Source: Auxenochlorella pyrenoidosa (taxonomy: Eukaryota > Chlorophyta > Trebouxiophyceae > Chlorellales > Chlorellaceae). From it: 34,982 nucleotides of DNA. This document shows, piece by piece, positions 19,977 to 29,757 of the stretch. Under the pieces are notes generated by a model. That model did not search any database. It saw only the letters and a list, made by a program, of their open reading frames with translations, and had not been told where the DNA came from. The translations under genes were made by a program, and so were the position numbers. Within the stretch, counting starts at the first letter, position 1. Each line of letters opens with the position of its first letter. The DNA is taken from NCBI GenBank assembly GCA_001430745.1, contig KQ482031.1, forward strand, positions 112,299-147,280, given 5' to 3'.

Positions 19977-22900
19977 TCACAGCAAGACGCGCTCGGCTGA
20001 CTTGGCGCTCAGCTTGCCCACAAACATGCCGCCCTCGCAGCGCAGCTCGCGCACCACGTTGCAGCTGAGGCCCGGCACCGCCGCCCGCCACCGCGCCGCC
20101 TCCTCGCCGTCCCAGCAACCGCGCTGCCGNNNNNNNNNNNNNNNNNNNNNNNNNNNNNNNNNNNNNNNNNNNNNNNNNNNNNNNNNNNNNNNNNNNNNNN
20201 NNNNNNNNNNNNNNNNNNNNNNNNNNNNNNNNNNNNNNNNNNNNNNNNNNNNNNNNNNNNNNNNNNNNNNNNNNNNNNNNNNNNNNNNNNNNNNNNNNNN
20301 NNNNNNNNNNNNNNNNNNNNNNNNNNNNNNNNNNNNNNNNNNNNNNNNNNNNNNNNNNNNNNNNNNNNNNNNNNNNNNNNNNNNNNNNNNNNNNNNNNNN
20401 NNNNNNNNNNNNNNNNNNNNNNNNNNNNNNNNNNNNNNNNNNNNNNNNNNNNNNNNNNNNNNNNNNNNNNNNNNNNNNNNNNNNNNNNNNNNNNNNNNNN
20501 NNNNNNNNNNNNNNNNNNNNNNNNNNNNNNNNNNNNNNNNNNNNNNNNNNNNNNNNNNNNNNNNNNNNNNNNNNNNNNNNNNNNNNNNNNNNNNNNNNNN
20601 NNNNNNNNNNNNNNNNNNNNNNNNNNNNNNNNNNNNNNNNNNNNNNNNNNCACCTGCCGGCGGCTGCTGCGCCGGCCGCCGCCGGCGCCGGCATCGGCCG
20701 GCGCCTCGCCGCCGCTGCCTGGGCACCAGTTGAGCGCCAGGGTGAGCGGGTGGGTGTCGCAGGCCATGCTGAAGCTGCCGTCCTGCGTGACCGCCAGCAC
20801 GCCGGCCAGGCGGTCCAGCACCCAGGGGGGCAGCGCCGCGCCGCGCAGCTCCAGCCGGTGCTGCGCCCGCCCGGGGTCTCGCGCGTCGCTGGCGCCCAGC
20901 ACCTGCGTGGCGGCGGGGGCGCAGCGAGGGCAACAGGGCACGGTCGAGCAGGTGCCGGCGGGGGCTGAGCACCCAAAGCCGCCTTGAGGCCCCCAACTGC
21001 ATGGCGCGGGCAGGCGGCCAGCAGGCGACCCCATGCCTGCCGCAGCGCATGCGGCACGCGTGCTGCCTGCCGCAGCCGCCTCGCCCGCGCGTGCCCCCAT
21101 CCCTGTCACAGGGCGGCCCCACCTTGTGCTGCACCGCGGTCAGCGAGGCGTGCGCAAACTGGGCGGGGGCCAGCAGCGTGGGCACGTCGCACTCGTCGCC
21201 GTGAGTGCGGAACGACTCGTTGAGCAAAAAGTCGAATAGGCCGTGCACCCGCAGCGCGCCCTCAAACACCAGCAGCGACTGCGAGCCGTCCAGCGGCACC
21301 GCGGACTGCGGGAAGGGGCCCGGGCAGGGCACGCGCAGGGTGGGTGCGCAGCAGGCGTTGCCAGCACTGGCGGGCTGGTGGCTCGTGGGTGAGCCCGCTC
21401 AAAACAGGCAAGCCTAGCATGAACCGCCCTGCACAGCAGCCGCCATCTTCTGCAGCTCGCACGCTCAGCAGTCGCTACCAGCGGCTCCCGCTGCGCCCAG
21501 ATGCACATGGCCACAGCCCCCAGCCTTCACAGCCCCCCCACCTGGTCCAGCTCCACACGCCGGTCGGCATCCGCGGGCAGCAGCGGCGCCGCAAAGCCCA
21601 CGCCCTGCCCGCCGCTCAGCAGCGCACGCAGGCCCGCCGTAGAGCGGGTCAGCAGCGCGTGCAGGCGCGGCCGGCCGCCCACGCCCGCCGCACCAAAGAA
21701 CGCGGCAAAGGGCTTCTTGCTGCCCTGCAGGGGTGGGAGGGGGGGCGGCATGCTGAGGCAGCAGGAGCTGCGGCGCGTTTGAAGAATACTGCAGTCCCTG
21801 GCCGCGTGCATGCCGTCTGTGCTGCAGCCCAGGCCTCCTAGCACTGTCGGCCCCAGCAGGCGCAAGGCTGCCCATCCGTCTCCTTCTAGAAACCCGCTCC
21901 CCACGGCTTGTCACCTCTGGAGCCAGGTAGTAGAAGGCGTCGCAGGCGCCACTGCGCATCGCATCGTACAGCGAGCAGAAGGCGGCCTGCCAGTCACGGC
22001 GGCGAGCCAGCGCCTCTGGCGGCGGGCCACGCAGCTTGGCTGCGCCGCCGGCGCCGCCGGCGGGCCCGGCCCCGGGGTTCTGCGGGAACTGCCAGCTGTG
22101 CAGGGCCGCCAGGAAGCGCTGCTGCATGCTCAGCGTGTGCAGCCCGGCCTCGCAGCTGGCGCAGGCGCGCTGCGCTGCCACCACGGCGCCGGCAGGCAGG
22201 AAGCCAGCCTCCTCCGCGATGCCAAAGGGCATGGGCGAGGAGAAGCGCGCCGTGGTCTTGAGGCTCCAGTCCACCGGCGCTGCGGGCGCAGAGCGCGGGT
22301 GTGGGCGCGGCGCATGGTGTGGGGCACGCAAGGTGGCGGCAGGCCGCTGACTGGCAGCATCGCAGGCACCAGCTTGCCGGCAGAGTGCGCATACAGCTAC
22401 AATTGCGATGTCCCAGGGCTCACCGGTGCACGAGGCGGGCAGCTGGCGGTCGGCGCCACCCCCGGCGGCTGCCGCGCTGGGATGGTTGGTGGCATCCGGG
22501 TGCAGCGGCAGCGCGTCGGGCAGCCAGTTGCCGCCAGGCAAGAGGTCTCCCAGCACCTGCCGGCTCTGCCGGGCCCCTGCCAGGTCCTCGAAAGTGCGTG
22601 CCGCTCGCGCCGGCTGCTGAGCTTGCAGCTGCATGCCGCCGCCGCCACCGCCCAGTGCTGCCTGCTGCTGGCCCGCTCTGGGGAAGAGCCCGCTAAAGTC
22701 GGTGGGCCTGCAAAGGGTGCAGACATTGGTGATCATGAGCAAGCCTGCAGCGCAGCTCAGCTCCAAGCCCTGGCAGGTAGGCACGCTGGCTGCGCGCACC
22801 CTGATTGCGGCGCGTATTGTGGCTGCGCTGTGCCGCACTGCCGCGTCTCGCGCTCCAGCATCTCGTCAATGACAGCATCCGCTTGCACATTCTCGTCTGG

Positions 22901-23127
22901 TCGTACTCGCTTGGACGGCCCTGCCTTGGCCTGCAAAGGGTTAGCGAGCAGCGACGCTTGCTGGCAAGCCAGGAGCAGCAGCGGCGGCGGTGCAAGTTCA
23001 AAGCAGCAGCTCTCGCCAGCCGCCTGGCGAGGCTCCGCACCTGCAGCGAGTCCAGCGTCTTGCGCTTGGCATACTCTGCCTCGCTCTTCACCACCACGCC
23101 AAAGGGTGGCCGGCCCAGTGCGGCCAT
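19977..23127 (-). CDS. DONSON: DONSON-family DNA replication protein (interrupted by assembly gap)
   Basis: In animals DONSON delivers GINS to MCM during CMG helicase assembly and protects forks. Minus-strand exons are 23127-23041, 22930-22839, 22707-22424, 22279-21915, 21724-21542, 21305-21123, 20902-20654, then sequence resuming after the gap at 20129-19977 with stop. Phases agree throughout. Evidence for the family is the core VDWSLKTTARFSSPMPF, RRDWQAAFCSLYDAMRSG, ACDAFYYLAPE, GSKKPFAAFFGAAG, LLTRSTAGLRALL, then LLVFEGALRVHGLFDFLLNE, VPTLLAPAQFAHASL and RLELRGAALPPWVLDRL. The N-terminus has KRKTLDSLQAKAGPSKRVRP, a basic stretch that could act as nuclear signal, and a Gln/Gly-rich linker. 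The gap falls just after a possible donor at 20653, so at least one exon or part exon is unseen. The C-terminus reads VVRELRCEGGMFVGKLSAK. Confidence 0.85.
20130..20650. other. Assembly gap (521 N)
   Basis: A run of undefined bases inside the DONSON gene. The flanks are extremely GC-rich. The true length is unknown. Confidence 0.99.
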
Positions 23128-23431
23128 TCTGTCTGGCCGCCTGGCGGGGCCGTGGCAACACAATCTGCCTTTGCAACACAAGCGTCTAGCGGCTGCACGG
23201 GTCCCGCAGGACGTGGGCTGCAGGGGAAGAGCGGTTTACAGGTGGCCCGGCAGGTGGCGACAGAAGGCGGCAGCCCAAACAGAGGCAGCGCGAAGCGGAT
23301 CAAGCAGCTGCCCCTCCAGCATGTTGGTTGCAGCGGCTTGGGCATGCTGCGCGACTTGGCGCAGCACAGGCTGACCATCGTCAGCGATGGCAGGAAACCC
23401 CTCAATCAGCAGTCGGAGCAACCCAACAATC
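23128..23431. promoter_or_regulatory. Divergent promoter region
   Basis: About 300 bp between the DONSON start (minus, 23127) and a candidate plus-strand first exon (ATG at 23432). It probably holds both promoters. No TATA element recognised. Confidence 0.4.
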
Positions 23432-23484
23432 ATGCGGCCGGGCTATTCGCCGGACAAGTACTTGGCCTCCCGGGCTGCGAACGG
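23432..23484 (+). CDS. Candidate first exon of the downstream plus-strand gene
   Basis: ATG at 23432 reads MRPGYSPDKYLASRAAN and ends at a strong donor (AACGG|GTGAGG). A well-formed acceptor at 23581-23582 follows, preceded by CTAAC and a pyrimidine tract. The spliced frame is the same as that of the 498-codon ORF at 23677, but is interrupted by one TGA at 23653. It is therefore either a short upstream reading frame, a separate micro-protein of about 41 residues, or a first exon with a sequence error downstream. Confidence 0.35.
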
Positions 23485-23676
23485 GTGAGGCTTTGAAAGC
23501 GGGTGAACACCCTGCTCCCACTTGGCTGTCTGCTGTCTCGTTGCAACTCTCTCTAACCGGTGCCGCTCGACATTCTCCGCAGGGCAGCCCCCGCCGGCGC
23601 CCCCGCTGCCGCCTCAGCCGCCGGCGCCTCAGGGAGCACACCCGACTTCACCTGACAGCCTGCTGCTCGCCCCGCC

Positions 23677-25173
23677 ATGGGCTTCAAGCGTGCCGACCGG
23701 CTAACGGCTGCAGCTGATCTGGCACGGCGCTGTGTGGAGTTGGGGGTGCAGCCGCCAACCCGGCCAGCGCCTGCCAGCGCGCCGGCGCCGGAGCAGCAGG
23801 CACCGCCACCAGCAGCACTCCATTCTGCAGCCTCAAGTTCCCAGACTGGTCGCCTCGAGGCGCTGGTGGAGCAGGCGCAGCGGGCCAGCAGTGCTCTTGC
23901 AAGCGCAGTGCAGGGACAGTCCCAGCAGCTGGCGGTGCAGCAGCAGCTGCTGACAGATGTGGTTCAGGGGCTGCTCTTTGTGGGTGCTAAGGCAGGCAGT
24001 GGTGGCAGGGCATCGGCAGGGGCAGCAGACGGCGGGCAAGCCCGTCCTGACGCAGCACCACCAGTCAGGACAGCAGCAGGCAACAGACTGCTGACACCGC
24101 GGCACACACCAGCAGCGATGCAGCGGGTGGCAGCCAAGCCCCAGTCCTTGCCAGGGCGCGACGGCGGGCGGAGAGGCAGCAGCGACGACGCGGCGCCTTG
24201 GGCAGGGCCGGGCTCGCCACCAGCCCAGAATGATACCGGGGGCACCGCTGTTTCCGCCTCCCCGCCATGCGGCATGCTGCGGGTGCCTGTGCTCTCGGCA
24301 GCGGCCGGGCGGGCCAGTGCTCGCCTGAGCAGCAGCCTGTCGCACCATGAGCAGGGGAGTCCAGCAGACACCCAGCGCCTGCACGCAGCAGCACAAGGCC
24401 CCCACTCGCCATGGCCCGCAGATGACAGGAGCGCAGCCGTGGAAGCGCTGCTGAGAAGCAGGCTCGGCGGCATGGGCGGTGCTGGGCGCAGCAGCGGCAG
24501 CAGCCATGAGCGGCAGCCACACAGTCGGCCAGCCTGGAACGACTCTACTGTCGTTCCAGCAAAGCCACAGCTCAGGCACGCACAAAAGCTGGCTGCGCAT
24601 CTGCCCGGGCGCCGGCTGGTTGGTGGCTTGGGGCCGCAGCTGCTGCTTCAGGAGCTCAGGCGCCTGCAGCGGCGACGCACCGTTGCCGGCAGTGGCGGCT
24701 CCCGACAAGGGACGCAACAGGCGCCACGCCCGCTCACAGCACCTGCTGCAGCTGGCACAGCTGGCAGGGCGGCAGCTGCTGGCGCCTCTGGAAGGGAGCG
24801 TCAGCTGCGTGCCAAGCACTCGGCGGCAGGAGGCGGGCGAGCGCGGGCAAGGGCGGCGGCGCCTGCCAGGCCTTTGCCACTGCCAGGTCCAATGCAGTTG
24901 CAAGCCTGCCACCGCGCTGCGGCTGCCAGCCGAGCAGCTGAACGGTGCGAGATGTCTGCAGCAGTGCCAGCCGCATCCAGAGGGCACAGCAGCAAGCAGC
25001 AGCTGCAGGCGCAGCCGCAGCAGGGGCATGGCAGCGGTGCAGAATCGATGGGGGAGCATGCACTGGCATGGGAAGGATTGACTGAAGAAGACATCAATGC
25101 AGCGTGCGAAAGCATCTGCCGCCAGCTGTTGCTGCATGAGTGCGCACCCTGCATCGCTGCGGTGCCTGGCTGA
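23677..25173 (+). CDS. Hypothetical 498-residue low-complexity protein
   Basis: A single open frame of 1497 nt starts at an ATG in a strong context (GCCATGG), MGFKRADRLTAAADLARRCV. Residues ~65-105 are predicted helical and Gln/Ala-rich (LVEQAQRASSALASAVQ, LAVQQQLLTDVVQGLLF), possibly coiled coil. The middle is disordered, rich in Ala, Gly, Ser, Gln and Arg. Near residue 300 there is an amphipathic basic segment (KPQLRHAQKLAAHLPGRRL and LLLQELRRLQRRR). The last 30 residues are compact: LTEEDINAACESICRQLLLH. The opposite strand is also open but would give a Cys/Trp/Leu-rich protein, so the plus strand is preferred. I do not recognise a family; the helical, basic and disordered mix would suit a cytoskeletal or centriolar scaffold, but this is speculation. 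Confidence 0.55.
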   Translation: MGFKRADRLTAAADLARRCVELGVQPPTRPAPASAPAPEQQAPPPAALHSAASSSQTGRLEALVEQAQRASSALASAVQGQSQQLAVQQQLLTDVVQGLLFVGAKAGSGGRASAGAADGGQARPDAAPPVRTAAGNRLLTPRHTPAAMQRVAAKPQSLPGRDGGRRGSSDDAAPWAGPGSPPAQNDTGGTAVSASPPCGMLRVPVLSAAAGRASARLSSSLSHHEQGSPADTQRLHAAAQGPHSPWPADDRSAAVEALLRSRLGGMGGAGRSSGSSHERQPHSRPAWNDSTVVPAKPQLRHAQKLAAHLPGRRLVGGLGPQLLLQELRRLQRRRTVAGSGGSRQGTQQAPRPLTAPAAAGTAGRAAAAGASGRERQLRAKHSAAGGGRARARAAAPARPLPLPGPMQLQACHRAAAASRAAERCEMSAAVPAASRGHSSKQQLQAQPQQGHGSGAESMGEHALAWEGLTEEDINAACESICRQLLLHECAPCIAAVPG

Positions 25174-25366
25174 TAGCGCTGCCCATGCTCACATCCGAGA
25201 GGCCTGCAGAACTCCAATTTCATCAGACATCAGTGCAAAACAAAAACATTTTCCAGCAGCCTGAGCAGGGCACACAGCAAGGGACAAGCATGGGTGCAAG
25301 GTCGAGCAGGCAAGGGGTTCTGGCAGAAAACAAGGGTGGCGAAACGGGCCGTTGCCGACGCGCTGA

Positions 25367-27261
25367 TCACGACCGGCCAGGGGCAGCGCTGGCTTGCGGC
25401 TCCCGCAGGTACGGCAGCCAGCGCTCCTGCACCGCGGCATCCCCGTACCACAGCTGTCCCCTGCCCCGCGGCACGTGCCACACGCCCGGCAGTAGCAGCT
25501 CATCTGCGCCCGGCAGTTGGGAGATGCAGAGGGGCGTGACCCCGTCGCCATCCACATCTCCACGGCCGCAGCCGCTCTGCAGGCAGCACGGGGGCGGCGG
25601 CGGGCGCGCAAACCGGTGACTCGCCAGGTGGCCTGGAGCAGGGAGCGGTGCACAGGCAGAGGAGGGGGAAGCACGCGCTCTGTCTGCTCTGGACCCTCCC
25701 CCACAAGGGCAAGCCTCGCCTTGTAGCTTTCGTATGCAACATACGCGTCCCAGCGGCTGCCGCCGCGGGTCTGCAGCCCTCGCCCAAAGTCGCTGCCCTC
25801 GTCCAGGCTGCCAGAAGCGAGTGAGGGGCTCCGGCCGCTGCCGCCGGCGCCGCCATGGTCGCTGCCGCCGGCGCTGCCGCTGGGGCCCCACAGTGTGCGG
25901 CCACGGATGACGTCGCCGCACGCGCAGACAACGCGCACGCCGCCAAGCGCGGCGGCATGCGGGTAAAAGTGGTTGGCAAACTGCAGGCTGCTGCCGCGCA
26001 CGCCGGGCGGCGCGGCCTCGACGTTGGGCCCCACCAGCGACTCCTGCTCGGGCATGCAGGCCAGGGTGCGACAGGCCGTGAGCTGGGGGAGCCACAGAGT
26101 GCAGGGCTGGCCGAGTGTGGAGCCGTGCCCGACCCTGCTGGTGGGGCCTTGCCTGCGCTGCTACGCGCGCCGCCATGCGGCATCCTTTAGGCTGGCTGCC
26201 TGGCTCACCTCTGCCCGCCCAAAGGGGTAGTTCTCGATGCTCTGGTGGGGGCTGCCCAGCGTGAGCAGCGTGTGCACCCACCCGCTGCGGCCGTAGCGCA
26301 CCCCTGCGGGGCAGCAGGACGGGGCCCATGAATTAGGGCCGCAAGCCCACTGGACACTTGGGCAGCAGTGTCAACCAACCAGTGTTGAACGGCACTATTG
26401 GTGAGTGGCACCAAGCTGCACAGGCTGAGAATGGCGGCGGGTGCGCCCCAACAGGCGAGGCTTGCCCCCCACCCCCACCCACACATGCACACACACACAC
26501 ACACGCCGGCCACCCAGACGCACCCTGGTACCGCTCCCCTCCCAGCACAATGCGCGCCAGCCAGCCGCCGGCACTGTGGCCGACTAGCGCCACACGGCCG
26601 TGCCTGCATGGCACAAGCGCACAGCTGCCTCTGCCACTCTGCGGCTGAGCGCAGATGACAAGGCACGCCCACTCAAGAGGCAGAGAGGCACAAGGCCAAG
26701 GGCGTGCTGGCTGCATGGCTCGCCGGCTGGCCATGGACCCTGCTCTCGGTGCTGTCTATCGGCAGGGGGACACACCTGGCGTGCATGCCCTGCAGCAGCG
26801 CATCCATGCGCTTCAGGTACCACTCAAAAGAGGCGCCGTAGATCACAGGAAACCAATCAGACATGGCTGTGGGCACCACGTCTGCAGGGCAGCATTGAGA
26901 AGAGGGCGCCAGGTGATGCGGGCACACTGAGCACATGGGCAATGCATTCTGGGCGCATATCGGCTTCCCAGGGCAGGACTCAGCGCTGCTCGCCTGCGTC
27001 GTAGCCCCTGGCCTTCAGGTCTGCCACAAGTGAGGCATACTGCCGTGAGCTGAAGAGGAAGCCAGGCAGCACGAGCACGCCGCCCAGAGTGCTGCCGCTG
27101 CCACTGCCGGCGCTGGCGGTGTAGCTGTTTCCCCGCGTGGATTGTAGTCGTAATCGGGGTGCGGCTGCATGGCTCAATCTTGGAGGTCGCCGAGGTGTCC
27201 ACAAGCTGCTGGCCGGCCCACTGGGGCAGCGCTGGAGAGGCGCCGATTTGCTAATGATCAT
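25367..27261 (-). CDS. Alpha/beta hydrolase, lipase-like (plant PGAP1-like/chloroplast type)
   Basis: Minus-strand exons 27261-26994, 26881-26776, 26603-26524, 26303-26209, 26043-25705 and 25576-25367 give 365 residues in frame. The first ~60 residues are Ser/Arg/Pro-rich (transit-peptide-like). Then LGGVLVLPGFLFSSRQYASL, VVPTAMSDWFPVIYGASFEW and the lipase box VALVGHSAGGWLAR follow, with nucleophile Ser about residue 135. Next are LLTLGSPHQSIENYPFGRAE, FANHFYPHAAALGGVRVVC and GDVIRGR, and near the end GRGDVDGDGVTPLCISQLPG and LLPGVWHVPRGRGQLWYGD. The last two fit the catalytic Asp and His regions of plant esterase/lipase-like hydrolases. The substrate is unknown, perhaps a membrane lipid. 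Intron 1 is GC-AG (GCAG|GCGAGC). An alternative in-frame start lies at 27354. The exon 5 acceptor could be shifted by one codon. Confidence 0.88.
26489..26506 (+). repeat. (CA)n microsatellite in hydrolase intron
   Basis: Alternating CA on the plus strand, within the minus-strand hydrolase intron 3, close to its 5' splice site. No coding role. Confidence 0.8.
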
Positions 27262-27623
27262 CGTGCAAGTGGCAGCAGCCTGTTCTAGGAAACAAACACA
27301 GCAGCGGCGATCAAGAGGCGGGTTCTTGCGGCAGAAGGGCGGAAGCCTCTTCATATGGCCTGCTCTGTCTCCCGCCCAGTGCCCAGCGGGCCAGATGCGC
27401 GCAAGCAGCGGCGATGCTGCAGGGTCGGCACAAAGCCATCCTAAGCCACCCCTTCTCACAATAGGAGGCTCTGATATTTTACAACGCATACACAGCTTTT
27501 CAGCGCCGGTGGGAAGAAGGAATGCAGCAAACAAGTCACAGGTCTGAAGCTGGGCAGCTGCAGGAGATCCCGGCCCCACGTGTCACAAGGCAAGGATTGT
27601 AAACAAGGCTGCCGTGACCGGCG
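27262..27623. other. Intergenic between two minus-strand genes
   Basis: Holds the SNARE gene's 3' UTR (TGTAA on the minus strand at 27479-27483) and the hydrolase 5' UTR and promoter. The remaining space is less than 220 bp, so the two transcripts are nearly abutting or overlap. Confidence 0.45.
27479..27483 (-). terminator. TGTAA polyadenylation signal of the SNARE gene
   Basis: TGTAA on the minus strand, 141 nt downstream of the stop at 27624, in an AT-rich patch. Confidence 0.55.
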
Positions 27624-29757
27624 TCATCCCAGCAGGAGGAAGATGAGGATGATGAGTGTGAGGATAAGGAAGCCGATGATGGCCAACTGCCCCTTGGCCC
27701 CCGCCTTCTTCAGCACGTAGTCGATCTTCTTCTGCGGCAGGGACAGCGAAGCAAGAGGCAGGGGTGAGTGGGTGGGGAGCATGACGGGCCGGCTTCACAG
27801 ACCAACAGTCAATGCACACATGACCTTTTTGCGCAGCATTCTGATGCAGACAAGATGCAGGAGAGGGTTGAACAGGGCAGGAGGGCATGCACCAAATGCA
27901 CCCCGGAGCCATGTCAGCGACCAACGGCGGGCAGACGGTGCAGACCTGGCCAGTGAACAGTGGCTGCGATCACATGCTGGGGCAGTTGCTGATGCCTGCA
28001 GCAGCGCATGCCGCCGCCCAGAGGTCCGCACCTGCGCCGCTTGCAGACGCGTGGACGTCCCCTCAATCTCCGTGTCCAGCTCATCAAGCAGCTGGCCCTG
28101 CATGAGGCAGGGCCCACCATCAACAGCAGAGGGCACCGGCAAATGCGACTGCCGCTATCATGCGCACACAGCATGTGGGTCCCGCACTGCCCGCGGCAGC
28201 TGCGGCAGGCACGCCCCAGGGCCGCCGCCTGCGCTGGCCCCTCCTTTGGGGACCGCCAGTGTAGCCACAAGTGCCCGCCGTGCGTCCCCAGGCCGGCTTG
28301 CCTGCAGGTGCAGCTCCTGCCCCATCTCCTTGCCCAGCTCCCCGATGCGGACCACGTGGTGGCTCAGCTGGTCCAGGTCCTCGTCCTGCCGCCTGCACGG
28401 GGAAGCACCCCAGGGAGGGCAGGGGTCACTCCACCGGGCAGCGTCCAGCATACAACCGGGCTTTCTCCACAGGGCAGGCAGCCAGCACACAACCGGGGTT
28501 AACTCCACGGGACCGGGGCCAGCACACAACTGGGTGTTCTCCAAAGGGCAGCGCCCAGAACACAACGGGGTCGCTCCAAAGGGCAGCGTCCAGCATTCAA
28601 CCGGGTTGCTCCATGGGAAGTGGCCAGCATGAGGTTGGGTGGGTCCACCCGGCACCCATGCGGCACCAGCAGCCTGGCACGTCACCCCAGGCGCCGCGCG
28701 GTCGGAGAGGCAGCCCAGGTGCCTCGGGCTGAGGCGCCCACCCTCACCGCATGAGCAGCTGCTGCCGGTCGCCCTCTGACTGGATGAACCGCTCGTTCTC
28801 GTCGTGCACCGCCGCCGCCAGCCGCCCCGCCGGGCCGTCGGGCCCGCCGCCGCCGCCGCTGCTGGCCCCTGCCGACAGGCCGCTGCTGATGCTGCACAGG
28901 GGCAGGGGGTGGGGCTGGGGGGTGAGGCATGGCTCTAGACTGGCAGCTTTTCACATGCCTGACTGCCTCCTGCAACAGCAGCAGGCTGTCGCTAGGACCC
29001 CGCAGGCAGGTGCGCGCACACAGCCGAGCGGTTTTGCTGCGTGGCGTGAATCACTCAGCGTGGCGGCCCGCTCGCCTGCTGAGCTGGCGCCGCACGGACA
29101 TGACCCAGCGACGCCGGTCCGACACCTCTGCCTGGCCCAGGTTGAAGCGCTGCGGGTTGCGCTCCGCCGCGTCGATCGACTTGTCAATCTCGGCCACCAT
29201 GTACCCCAGGCTGGAGCAGTCCTCCTCCAGCTGCGGCGGCCACAAGCAGAGCGGGATCCAGGCTCTGGAGCCGGCAGTCCGGGCCAAGGATGCCGGCTTC
29301 GCAGCGGCCGTTGCAGAGGTGTGCGAACCAAAGCACGCGGGAAGTGATTGTACAGATCCGAAGCGGCCAGCAACAAGGCAAACGGCTGCCATGCACCGGC
29401 GCAGCAGCAGAGCAGCTCGGTTGGCGCAAGAGACAATGCGCCGGCAATGCAGGCAGCGGCAAGGCGACTGACTTGTGCTCCAGCATGCGCGAGGCCCCAC
29501 CTCTGCCGTCAGCGCCCGCTTGTCTGGACCACCTCGTGGCAAGCTCTGCCATCTGCTGAACTTGTCTTGCACGCCGCGTAGCTGCAAATGGAGAACGACC
29601 GGCTATAACATGTGCTGGCGGGCAAACGGCGTTCGAGGCCCAGAAGGGCAACCTGCGCCAGCAGGCGGTAGCGGCAGCGGCGGCAGCAACAGAGAGCGGC
29701 GCGCACCGTCTCAGCCACCTCGTCCTTAACAATGTAGTATGGGTCCCTTTGAGCCAT
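27624..29757 (-). CDS. SYP61: Qc-SNARE, SYP61/syntaxin-6/10 family
   Basis: This trans-Golgi/endosomal SNARE supplies one Gln helix to fusion complexes. Minus-strand exons 29757-29707, 29581-29501, 29230-29076, 28891-28748, 28392-28302, 28097-28032 and 27731-27624 give 231 residues (plant SYP61 is about 245). The N-terminus MAQRDPYYIVKDEVAETV is the family hallmark. It is followed by the syntaxin-6-type helical domain: LRGVQDKFSRWQSL, LEEDCSSLGYMVAEIDKSI and RFNLGQAEVSDRRRWV. A Gly/Ser-rich linker leads to ENERFIQSEGDRQQLLMR. The SNARE motif runs RQDEDLDQLSHHVVRIGEL, MGQELHLQGQLLDELDTEIE and TSTRLQAAQKKIDYVLKKAG; the zero-layer Gln is about residue 174. The C-terminal anchor is LAIIGFLILTLIILIFLLLG. 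Introns 3 and 5 begin with GC (AGCAG|GCGAGC and CTGCAG|GCAAGC), the latter directly after the zero-layer Gln codon. Confidence 0.95.
28430..28640 (+). repeat. Degenerate ~36-nt tandem repeat (six copies) in SNARE intron 4
   Basis: A unit containing CCAGCAyACAACCGGG followed by CTCCAnrGGGCAG recurs, with CCAGCA or CCAGAA near 28445, 28482, 28519, 28555, 28590 and 28624 (spacing 34-37). It lies entirely within the intron 28393-28747. Copies differ by several substitutions each. Confidence 0.8.

Noticed and set aside
23833..25137. Minus-strand ORF of 434 codons
   Set aside because: Rich in Cys, Trp and Leu without motifs. It is antisense to the 498-codon ORF, which has a good start context and a more natural composition.
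28430..28640. Regularly spaced repeats that could suggest a CRISPR array
   Set aside because: Copies are tandem and diverged with no unique spacers, and they sit in a nuclear intron of a SNARE gene.
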